Origin: an uncultured Oscillospiraceae bacterium
GTDB taxonomy: Bacteria; Bacillota; Clostridia; Oscillospirales; Ruminococcaceae
DNA: 26,211 bases
NCBI GenBank assembly: GCA_934446455.1
Contig: CAKSEE010000043.1
Location: 1-26,211, forward strand
Reading direction: 5' to 3'
How positions within the stretch are numbered: position 1 is the first letter of the stretch; the number at the start of each line of letters is the position of its first letter. The notes beneath the pieces are model-generated. The model searched no databases. It was not told the DNA's origin and saw nothing but the letters and a program-made list of their open reading frames with translations. Position numbers and translations under genes: made by a program. Of the stretch, positions 7,629 through 14,319 are shown piece after piece.

Positions 7629-8831
7629 TTACAGGGTTATCTTCACGAATATCTTCTTGCCCTTACGCAGGATAATCTCGCTGCTGAGGTCTATCTGTGC
7701 GTTGGCGTCCTCGATGGTAACGTCGTTTACCGCAATGCCCTTGCCTGCAACGAGGTTGCGCGCCTCGCGCTTGGAGGGGGCAAGCTTCGCCGCCATCAGC
7801 AGGTCGAGTATACCGAGCTTGCCGTCGGGCGCTTCCACCTTAACGGTGGGCATATTCTCCGTGGAGCCGCTGCCGCCGAAAAGGCTGCGCGCGCCCTCAA
7901 GCGCCTTGTTCGCTTCTTCCTCGCCGTGAACGAGCTTTGTAAGCTCAAACGCGAGAATCTCCTTAGCCTTGTTGAGCTGGCTGCCCTCCCATGTCGCCAT
8001 TTCGTCAATCTGCTCAAGCGGCAGAAACGTGAGCATTCTTATGCACTTCATAACGTCCGCGTCCGCGATATTTCTCCAATACTGGAAGAACTCGAACGGC
8101 GAGGTCTTGTTCGGGTCGAGCCAAACCGCGCCCTTTTCGGTCTTGCCCATCTTCTTGCCCTCGGAGTTGAGCAGCAGGGTTATCGTCATTGCGTGCGCGT
8201 CCTTGCCGAGCTTCTTGCGGATAAGCTCTGTACCGCCGAGCATATTCGCCCACTGGTCGTCGCCGCCGAACTGCATATTGCAGCCGTAATCCTGGAAGAG
8301 CCTGTAGAAGTCATAGCTCTGCATTATCATGTAGTTGAACTCGAGGAACGTAAGTCCGCGCTCCATGCGCTGCTTGTAGCACTCAAACGTGAGCATTTTG
8401 TTTACGCTGAAGCAAGCGCCAACCTCGCGCAGGACGTCGATGTAGTTGAGGTTCAGCAGCCAGTCGGCGTTGTTTACCATTATCGCCTTGCCCTCAGAGA
8501 AGTCGATAAAGCGGCTCATCTGCTTCTTGAAGCAGGCGATGTTATGCTCAATGTCCTCCTTGGTGAGCATTTTGCGCATATCGCTTTTGCCGGAGGGGTC
8601 GCCTATCATACCGGTGCCGCCGCCGAGAAGCGCTATGGGCTTGTTGCCCGCCATCTGCAGGCGCTTCATAAGGCACAGCGCCATAAAGTGACCGACATGG
8701 AGCGAATCCGCCGTCGGGTCGAAGCCGATGTAGAAAGTCGCCTTGCCTGCGTTTATCATCTTCCTGATTTCAGCCTCGTCAGTTACCTGCGCGATAAGTC
8801 CGCGCGCCACAAGTTCATCGTAAAGTTCCAT
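7629..8831 (-). CDS. tyrS: Tyrosyl-tRNA synthetase
   Basis: A 400-aa class Ic aminoacyl-tRNA synthetase that charges tRNA-Tyr in the cytosol. The HIGH motif reads HVGH (45-48), and the KMSKS loop reads KMGKT (227-231). The tyrosine-pocket segments FYIGFDPTADSLH, QSYDFYRLF and FGGDDQW are present. A C-terminal S4 RNA-binding domain covers about residues 335-395. Length is slightly below the usual 410-430. The ribosome site AAGGAG lies 7 bases before the ATG. I see no convincing promoter in the 121-base gap upstream, and the only hairpin there (8896-8920) lacks a U-tract on this strand. The gene is therefore probably transcribed through the secreted-protein gene from the T-box leader at 10242-10480, which matches the usual T-box control of tyrS. 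Confidence 0.96.
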   Translation of the reverse strand: MELYDELVARGLIAQVTDEAEIRKMINAGKATFYIGFDPTADSLHVGHFMALCLMKRLQMAGNKPIALLGGGTGMIGDPSGKSDMRKMLTKEDIEHNIACFKKQMSRFIDFSEGKAIMVNNADWLLNLNYIDVLREVGACFSVNKMLTFECYKQRMERGLTFLEFNYMIMQSYDFYRLFQDYGCNMQFGGDDQWANMLGGTELIRKKLGKDAHAMTITLLLNSEGKKMGKTEKGAVWLDPNKTSPFEFFQYWRNIADADVMKCIRMLTFLPLEQIDEMATWEGSQLNKAKEILAFELTKLVHGEEEANKALEGARSLFGGSGSTENMPTVKVEAPDGKLGILDLLMAAKLAPSKREARNLVAGKGIAVNDVTIEDANAQIDLSSEIILRKGKKIFVKITL

Positions 8832-8895
8832 TGTTTTCTCCTTATTTCATGTTTTATTATTGTTGTTTTCCGTGAGTAATCATTCGACCATAAGC

Positions 8896-8920
8896 AATGA
8901 GAGCCGCGGGGATTCTCATT
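8896..8920. repeat. Inverted repeat between the secreted-protein gene and tyrS
   Basis: AATGAGA (8896-8902) pairs with TCTCATT (8914-8920) around an 11-base GC-rich loop. On the plus strand it is followed by TTTATC and looks terminator-like, but no plus-strand gene precedes it. On the minus strand it lacks a T-run, so it should terminate poorly and could tune tyrS expression relative to the gene upstream. Confidence 0.45.
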
Positions 8921-8952
8921 TTTATCACACCCCTTCACCGCATAGCGCGGGT

Positions 8953-10203
8953 TCATCTTTTTCTCTTAAAAGCCGCGGAAGCTGCAAGCCCCGCAGCGGC
9001 GGTAACAATCGTTACAGGAACGCCAACTCCCGTTGCGGGAATATCTGTGGCTTCATTGGTCGCAGCAACGTCGGTACTCTCGGTCTGCGCCGTTTCATCG
9101 GGCGTAATACTCGCGCCGGTCTGTTCCTGCGCGGGCGCAGTCGCAGCGCTGCGGCTGAAAGTTTTCAGCATGGCGTATATATCGGAAACCTGCTCGTCGG
9201 CGGGCTTCTCCTCAAAGACGAAGGAAACCGTGTAAGCCAACCCGTCACCGCAGGGGTATTCTGCGATAATGTGGAAGGAGGTACCGTTAAGCTCGCACGC
9301 CGTCATAATGGCGCACTCAATGCCGTCTGCGTCGTCGGCAAATTCAAGCGAGTCGCTGCCAAGCATTGCAAGGTCTTCTTTACGGCGCTCAAAGTCCATA
9401 CACGGCGAAAGCAAAGCAAACATAAAATCGTCGCCGTTCTCCGCGTCAAGAAGCGGATACCGCTTGTCGCTGCCCATCAAATCAAGCTCGAGCGGCTCGC
9501 CGCAGTATGTATTTGTTACGGCAAACTCCGCGGGAATGTCAAGGCTCAGCTCCGCCATGCCGCATTCAAGCCCGATACGCTTTGCTTTCATGCCGTATTT
9601 GCCGAGCGGCGCGCCCTCGGTATGAATGCCGTCAGAGGCAGGCAGCGGCTCGGGTTCGCCGCTGAATGTGCTCAGCATTGCAATAAGGTCGTCGCGCATT
9701 TCGCTCATATTACGGGTGCAAGCGGTAACATTCACCCAAGTATCGTCCCCCCACGCGTACTCGCCGATGAGGAAGGACAGGTCGTCAATCTGAAATTCTG
9801 CTATCGTAAACTCGTTCCCGTCAGCGTCTGTAGCGGGGATAAGCGCCGTACCAAGCTCGGACGCGGTTTCCCGCCATGAGTCAATTTCTCCGCCGACGCC
9901 GCCCTCGCCCTGATGAAAGGCGCTTGAAAGCATAACCGTTTCAGTTTCCGCATACCAAAGCTCCCACTCGAGATTGTCGCCTCTTTCCGTTGGCTCGTCC
10001 GCTGTTACATCGGTAATGGCAGCGTCGGCGGGAATGTCAATACCATACGTGCAAAGCTCGCCGCTGTATGCAAGGCGCATCGCTTCATACGCGTAATTCC
10101 CGCGCGCCGAGTCCTCGCTTATCTGCGCAAAAGCGCCCGCTGAAACCGCCGCAGCCGTCACCGCGCAGGCTGCAATTGCTGAAATAATGCTGAGATGTTT
10201 CAT
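8953..10203 (-). CDS. Secreted cell-surface protein with duplicated domain and sortase-like tail
   Basis: A 416-aa protein I cannot place in a named family. The start MKHLSII at 10203 has GAAAGGAAG about 7 bases upstream. A longer frame to 10260 would run into the T-box terminator. A Sec signal peptide (about 1-26, ending AGAFA) is followed by two similar domains of about 130-150 residues. Domain one has DIPADAAITDV near its start and LIAMLSTFSGEP at its end. Domain two has DIPAEFAVTNT and YAMLKTFSRS in the same places. A Thr/Ala/Glu-rich linker leads to IPATG (388-392), a hydrophobic stretch and KRKR, the layout of an LPXTG-type wall-sorting signal. Each domain has a WGDD/CGDG-type turn near its end. 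The protein lies directly behind a T-box terminator and ahead of tyrS. Its role is unknown. Confidence 0.75.
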   Translation of the reverse strand: MKHLSIISAIAACAVTAAAVSAGAFAQISEDSARGNYAYEAMRLAYSGELCTYGIDIPADAAITDVTADEPTERGDNLEWELWYAETETVMLSSAFHQGEGGVGGEIDSWRETASELGTALIPATDADGNEFTIAEFQIDDLSFLIGEYAWGDDTWVNVTACTRNMSEMRDDLIAMLSTFSGEPEPLPASDGIHTEGAPLGKYGMKAKRIGLECGMAELSLDIPAEFAVTNTYCGEPLELDLMGSDKRYPLLDAENGDDFMFALLSPCMDFERRKEDLAMLGSDSLEFADDADGIECAIMTACELNGTSFHIIAEYPCGDGLAYTVSFVFEEKPADEQVSDIYAMLKTFSRSAATAPAQEQTGASITPDETAQTESTDVAATNEATDIPATGVGVPVTIVTAAAGLAASAAFKRKR

Positions 10204-10241
10204 AATTTTCTTCCTTTCGTGATTTATTGCTTTATTGTGAT

Positions 10242-10480
10242 AAAGAAAAGCCCCCTGCAAGCCTTGCTCACAGAGGGCGTGTTACCGCGGTACCACCTCA
10301 GTTACGGGAAAACCGTATCTCTTACAGCTGTAACGGGCTTACCCGTGCGGGCTAGTTGGAATACCGTTCGCCGCGCCGCTCAGGGAGGTAATTCACCCGC
10401 GCGCCCCTGCTGCCTCGCACCGTGCGGCAGCTCTCTGAAAGGGTAAGGCACGGGCTACTGTGTTCCCGTCATTGCTTTGT
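10242..10480 (-). promoter_or_regulatory. T-box riboswitch leader, probably tyrosine-specific
   Basis: On the minus strand the conserved T-box sequence AGGTGGTACCGCGG is at 10285-10298. Upstream it has the Stem I signatures: AGTA (10456-10459), AGAGAG (10431-10436), an apical hairpin GCTGCC/GGCAGC, and a specifier region GAATTAC (10388-10394). The variable base of the T-box is U, which pairs with a tRNA whose discriminator is A, as in tRNA-Tyr, -Leu or -Phe. The terminator is GCCCTCTG (10271-10278) with CAGGGGGC (10250-10257), then TTTTCTTT. The GCCCT arm can also pair with the T-box, which gives the usual mutually exclusive switch. Uncharged tRNA should allow read-through into the secreted-protein gene and tyrS. 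The codon right after GAA is UUA (Leu), and one base further it is UAC (Tyr). UAC is favoured because aroF and tyrS flank it. Confidence 0.88.
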
Positions 10481-10491
10481 AATATTCGTAA

Positions 10492-11520
10492 TTAAAGCTG
10501 GTCTGCAAGTGAAAGAATGAGCTTTTCGCTCTTCTCCCAGCCAAGGCACGGATCGGTAATCGACTTGCCGTAAACGCCTTCCTCGACTTTCTGTGCGCCG
10601 TCCTCAATGTAGCTTTCTATCATAAGACCCTTGACCATGCTCTTTATGTCAGCCGAGTGGCGCATGGAGTGCAGGATCTCGTTTGCAATTCTTATCTGCT
10701 CAAGGTACTTCTTGCCGGAATTTGAGTGGTTCGTATCCACAATTACCGCAGGGTTCTGAAGTCCGCGCTCCATGTACATATCATAGCACAGGCGCAGATC
10801 CTCGTAATGGTAGTTCGGGATATTCTGGTTGTGCTTATTGGTAGCGCCGCGCAGGATAGCATGGCAGAGCGGGTTGCCGTCAGTCGTAACCTCCCAGCCG
10901 CGGTATATGAACGTCTGCTTTGTCTGCGCAGCCTGAATGGAGTTGAACATAACCGAAAGCGCGCCGCTAGTCGGGTTCTTCATGCCGACTGCGCACTCCA
11001 TACCGCTTGCAACAAGCCTGTGGTGCTGATCCTCAACAGAACGCGCGCCTACGGCAACGTAGCTTAACAAGTCTGAAAGGTAGCGGTAGTTCTCAGGGTA
11101 GAGCATTTCGTCCGCGCAGGTGAGCTTTGTTTCTGCAATAGCGCGCGCGTGCAGCTTCCTTATGGCGATAAGCCCCTCGAGCATGTCCTCTTCCTTGGTG
11201 GGGTCGGGCTGGTGAAGCATACCCTTGTAGCCCGTGCCCGTTGTGCGCGGCTTACCCGTGTAAATGCGCGGGATAATGAGTATCTTGTCCTTTACCTGCT
11301 CCTGCACGCATGCAAGGCGGTGGATATAATCCATGACAGACTCCTCATTGTCTGCCGAGCAGGGCCCGATGATAAGCAGAAACTTATCGGATTTCCCCGT
11401 GAACACATCGGCAATAAGCGCGTCGCGCTGCGCCTTGACCCTCTTTATTTCGTCAGAAAGCGGATAAAGCTCCTTTATCTCCTTAGGGATAGGCAGCTTT
11501 CTGTTGAAATTCATAGCCAT
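10492..11520 (-). CDS. aroF: 3-deoxy-7-phosphoheptulonate (DAHP) synthase, AroFGH class
   Basis: A 342-aa cytosolic enzyme that condenses phosphoenolpyruvate and erythrose 4-phosphate, the first step of the shikimate pathway to Phe, Tyr and Trp. Family marks are the metal-binding IIGPCSADN (Cys54), PRIYTGKPRTTGTGYKG, GARSVEDQ, GMKNPTSG, the HKHN-like TNKHNQN, VDTNHSNSGK and GLMIESY. This is the class I-alpha, AroF/G/H-type enzyme. Which aromatic amino acid inhibits it cannot be read here, so the symbol is by class. The start MAMNF at 11520 has AAAGGAG 10 bases upstream. The extra 26 residues upstream are leader sequence and would overlap the promoter. The promoter is near consensus (11589-11617). 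No terminator follows, and the T-box begins within about 20 bases of its stop, so read-through into the T-box is likely. Confidence 0.95.
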   Translation of the reverse strand: MAMNFNRKLPIPKEIKELYPLSDEIKRVKAQRDALIADVFTGKSDKFLLIIGPCSADNEESVMDYIHRLACVQEQVKDKILIIPRIYTGKPRTTGTGYKGMLHQPDPTKEEDMLEGLIAIRKLHARAIAETKLTCADEMLYPENYRYLSDLLSYVAVGARSVEDQHHRLVASGMECAVGMKNPTSGALSVMFNSIQAAQTKQTFIYRGWEVTTDGNPLCHAILRGATNKHNQNIPNYHYEDLRLCYDMYMERGLQNPAVIVDTNHSNSGKKYLEQIRIANEILHSMRHSADIKSMVKGLMIESYIEDGAQKVEEGVYGKSITDPCLGWEKSEKLILSLADQL

Positions 11521-11588
11521 TGACTTATATCTCCTTTGTCTGTCATTTCTTTTGTCCCGCCGTTTCACTGCGGCTGTCCACAAATGAC

Positions 11589-11617
11589 ATTGTAACACAC
11601 TTTTTGCGGATTGTCAA
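11589..11617 (-). promoter_or_regulatory. Strong promoter of the DAHP synthase gene
   Basis: Minus strand: consensus TTGACA (11612-11617), a 17-base spacer, TACAAT (11589-11594). The untranslated leader would be about 60 bases, too short for a T-box. An inverted repeat, AAATGAC at 11582-11588 with GTCATTT at 11542-11548, spans the start site and leader and could be an operator. Confidence 0.85.
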
Positions 11618-11683
11618 GGCTATTTCAGCGATTTTTAGCTTTAACGCATAAAATCGGTGAATCCTTCTTTTCCGGAAATCCTC

Positions 11684-12988
11684 CTAAAGCGCCTGAACAA
11701 GCGCCTTGAAGTGCCTTCCGCGTTCCTCGAAATTTTTATAGAACCCATAACTTGCCGAGGCGGGCGCGAGAATAACGCGCCGCCTTGCAACGCGCGCCGC
11801 CTGCGCTACAGCCTGTTCCATGTTATCTGCGTAAACAAGGTTCACAGCGGGATTTGTGACAAGCGCGCCTATGCGCCTGCCGCTGTCGGGAAGCAGGATA
11901 ACGTTCGCCACCGCGCCCGTGTTGAGGAATTCCCCCAGCACGTCGTATGGGATACCCCTGTCCATGCCGCCGAGGATAAGACAGTCCGCGCCGCCGTCAA
12001 ACGCCTTAACGGCAGCCACAGCCGCCTCGGGGATAGTGCATATGCTGTCGTTGATGTACTCAACGCCGTTTTTCTCCGCGACAAATTCGAGGCGGTGTTC
12101 AAGCCCCTTAAAGTCAGGCAGACTTGCAAGGCAGCGGTCAATGTCCGCGCCGACGGTCTGCGCCGCAGCAAGCGCCACGGCGATATTGTAGAGATTATGC
12201 CGCCCGCGAAGCTGCGTGCGTATCTCCCTCGCGGGAATCTCCCTGCCGCACACGAACACCGAGCCGTTGTCGGTGCATACGTCCGCACGCTTACCGAGCG
12301 CCGCCGTGAGAAGTCTGCCCGCAGGAGCGTCCTCAACGCAGTCCGCGTTTATTATGCACACGTCCCCCGCGCGCTGGTGACGGTAGATGTTGCGCTTCGC
12401 CGCCGCGTACGCTTCAAAGCTCACATAGTGGTCAAGGTGCTCGGGGAATATGTTGAGCAGCACCGCCGTGTCGGGCGAATGCCGCGCAAACTCCAGCTGG
12501 TGGCAGCTCATTTCGCATACCGCAACGGTATCCGCCGTCATTTCAGAAAGCCTTGCAAGCGGCGGCACGCCGATGTTGCCGATAAGCATATTGCTTATGC
12601 CGCAGGCGCTTAGAAAGTGCGCGATAAGCGACGAGGTGGTGCTTTTCCCCTTTGTGCCTGTAACGCCTATCACCCTGCACGGGCGCAGCCGCAGCAAAAG
12701 CTCAGTCTGCGTGAGTATCTTAGCCTTTGTCCGCTCGTCGCAGCGGTCCTTTATTATAACGCCGGGACTTTGCAGGATAAGGTCGTACCCCCCGGCGCGC
12801 TCGAGATAATCCTCGCCGTAAAGCCCCGTTACGCCCGCTATTTCCTGCGGCTTTATGTCTGCGGCGGCTATTTCGGCACAGACGTCAAGCTTTTGCAGAA
12901 GCTCCAGCCATACTCTGCCCTCGCGCCCCATGCCAAGTATGGCGCAGCGCTTTCCAGTGAAAATCGGCTTAAGCTCGTCAATGTTCAT
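11684..12988 (-). CDS. murD2: UDP-MurNAc-L-alanine-glutamate ligase, MurD type (probably MurD2, L-Glu)
   Basis: A 434-aa Mur ligase that adds glutamate to UDP-MurNAc-L-alanine in the cytosol, using ATP. The ATP loop GTKGKST is at 111-117. The N-terminal Rossmann start reads CAILGMGREGR, with QSPGV before the central domain. Central-domain marks are EMSCHQLE, NIFPEHLDHY and RHNLYN. The C-terminal domain has GLEHRLEFV, YINDSICTIPEAA, LILGGMDRG and LAPASASYGFYKNFEERG. It overlaps the MurL-type gene upstream by 11 nt and has GGGGAG within that gene's end, so translation is coupled. That pairing is why L-Glu specificity (MurD2) is preferred over ordinary D-Glu-adding MurD. Substitutions such as CTIPEAA where classical MurD has TNPDA-type sequences fit a divergent subfamily. 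It is the last gene of the operon. There is no clear terminator before the aroF promoter, although a weak AT-rich stem is present. Ligase class is certain, the glutamate stereochemistry is inferred. Confidence 0.88.
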   Translation of the reverse strand: MNIDELKPIFTGKRCAILGMGREGRVWLELLQKLDVCAEIAAADIKPQEIAGVTGLYGEDYLERAGGYDLILQSPGVIIKDRCDERTKAKILTQTELLLRLRPCRVIGVTGTKGKSTTSSLIAHFLSACGISNMLIGNIGVPPLARLSEMTADTVAVCEMSCHQLEFARHSPDTAVLLNIFPEHLDHYVSFEAYAAAKRNIYRHQRAGDVCIINADCVEDAPAGRLLTAALGKRADVCTDNGSVFVCGREIPAREIRTQLRGRHNLYNIAVALAAAQTVGADIDRCLASLPDFKGLEHRLEFVAEKNGVEYINDSICTIPEAAVAAVKAFDGGADCLILGGMDRGIPYDVLGEFLNTGAVANVILLPDSGRRIGALVTNPAVNLVYADNMEQAVAQAARVARRRVILAPASASYGFYKNFEERGRHFKALVQAL

Positions 12989-14309
12989 CGCTGCACTCCC
13001 CTTTCAAAAGCGGCAGGAATTGCTGCGGCACAAAGTTGTCGCAGTCGAAAAAGCGCTCCATGCCGCCGTCGGGGGCGTAGTCCCCGAGCTTCTCGCGAAA
13101 GCGCTTAAGCAGCGCGGGAAGCCTGCCCTCGCGGCGCTGCGCCGCCATGTAAAGCGACAGGCGCACCTCCGCCTTCGTGCCCACGCACTCAAACGGCTTA
13201 TCCTCGCCGTCAAGCATAAGCCCGTCGAGCATTTCTGAAAGCTCCTCCTTCTGCAGCATATCACACCCGAAGATACCGTGCAGCGTTTCGTCGTCAAGAA
13301 AAGCCGCAAGCAGGATATAAACGTAAAGGCACTTTGCACACTTGCCGCACCACACATTTGTCTTGCTGCCAAGGTTGCAGCTCTGAAACACCCCGAAATA
13401 CTGCGGGTGCCTTACAAATTCGCGGGCAATCTTCCACTCGCTCCACGGGCGCAGCAGGCTGAAATATTCCGCGCCCCCGCCGCCGAGCGAGCGGGCGCAG
13501 TATTCGCGGAAATCGCGCTCAAACTCGGTGGATTTGGAATACTGGTGATTTATCGCCGTACCCTCGACATACGCCTCGTTTGCGCTGCTTTCGTTGGAGA
13601 GCGCAATGTAGCTGCGCCCCGTCATGCACGCAAAAAGCTGCGCAGAAAATGCAATTACCGCCGAAAACGGCGTATGCCCGTTGAAATAGCCCTTTGCGTT
13701 CAGCTCGAGCAGCGTTTTGTCTATCGTCCTGCGGACGCCCACCGTCCGCTCGCGGGAAATACCCGCCGCCTCAACGCAGCCGAGCGTTGCGGGGCGCGGG
13801 TTGATGATGTACGGGTATATGTCCTCGCCCGCGCTTTTAAGCAGTTCGACGGTAACAACGCTGTCCTTTCCGCCGCCTATGGGGACGAGAACGCCACTTT
13901 TCGGCGCGGACTTTGCCGCAAGGGGCGTTTCCCCGGGCGCTTCAATCGTAAACATGGCGGGGTCGGGATTCAGCCCGTTGCGGTAGAAAAACTCGCCAAG
14001 GCCGTTCATGTATAGCTTTTTCCACCACTCGCGCTGCCATGGCGTAAGCCCGCCGCAGCGCACCTCTATCCTCGGGGAGAGCGCGCATTTCCAGTAGCTT
14101 ACAAGCTCCGTCATGCCAAGCGAAAACGCGCAGCGCTCTACAAGCTCGCGGTCGCATTGCGCGCTCCATAACGCCCTGTTGAACGTCCAGCGCGGGCGGA
14201 ACTCATACTCGTCCATTGCAAAATGAAATTCGAGATAGTCCTCGCCGAGAGTGTAGTCATCGTAGACAAAAAGCGGGTGCTTTGCCCGCAGCTCTTCGTA
14301 AAGGCTCAT
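12978..14309 (-). CDS. murL: UDP-MurNAc-L-Ala-L-Glu epimerase, MurL-like PP-loop protein
   Basis: A 443-aa protein with an ATP-binding PP-loop, VPIGGGKDSVV (SGGxDS-like, 145-150). It carries a Cys cluster, C311 then CGKCAKC (C321, C324, C327), that could bind a metal. Other conserved-looking parts are INPRP (170-173), a GHTPFSAV segment and SNESSANE. This combination fits MurL, known from Xanthomonas, which epimerises the terminal L-Glu of UDP-MurNAc-L-Ala-L-Glu to D-Glu in an ATP-dependent reaction and works with MurD2. The length fits too. The direct overlap with a MurD-type ligase is strong support. The ribosome site AAAGGAAG lies 5 bases before the ATG and overlaps the end of the upstream gene. 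The alternative is another PP-loop enzyme such as a tRNA-modifying or thiolation-like protein, but the partner gene argues against that. Confidence 0.75.
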   Translation of the reverse strand: MSLYEELRAKHPLFVYDDYTLGEDYLEFHFAMDEYEFRPRWTFNRALWSAQCDRELVERCAFSLGMTELVSYWKCALSPRIEVRCGGLTPWQREWWKKLYMNGLGEFFYRNGLNPDPAMFTIEAPGETPLAAKSAPKSGVLVPIGGGKDSVVTVELLKSAGEDIYPYIINPRPATLGCVEAAGISRERTVGVRRTIDKTLLELNAKGYFNGHTPFSAVIAFSAQLFACMTGRSYIALSNESSANEAYVEGTAINHQYSKSTEFERDFREYCARSLGGGGAEYFSLLRPWSEWKIAREFVRHPQYFGVFQSCNLGSKTNVWCGKCAKCLYVYILLAAFLDDETLHGIFGCDMLQKEELSEMLDGLMLDGEDKPFECVGTKAEVRLSLYMAAQRREGRLPALLKRFREKLGDYAPDGGMERFFDCDNFVPQQFLPLLKGECSDEH

Positions 14310-14319
14310 AGGCTTCCTT

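Noticed and set aside
7515..8879. Plus-strand 454-aa open frame opposite tyrS
   Set aside because: It is antisense to tyrS, runs through the convergent terminators, and has Ala/Leu/Val/His-rich shadow composition.
8853..8920. A separate tyrS promoter in the gap upstream of tyrS
   Set aside because: TTGCTT (8892-8897) has no -10 box at a workable distance, and the AT-rich stretch near 8855 has no -35 partner.
11520..11598. Extended N-terminus of DAHP synthase and a short overlapping leader peptide frame (MTDKGDISQWL)
   Set aside because: The extension would reach into the -10 region of the promoter. The short frame has no ribosome site of its own and lacks a run of aromatic codons.
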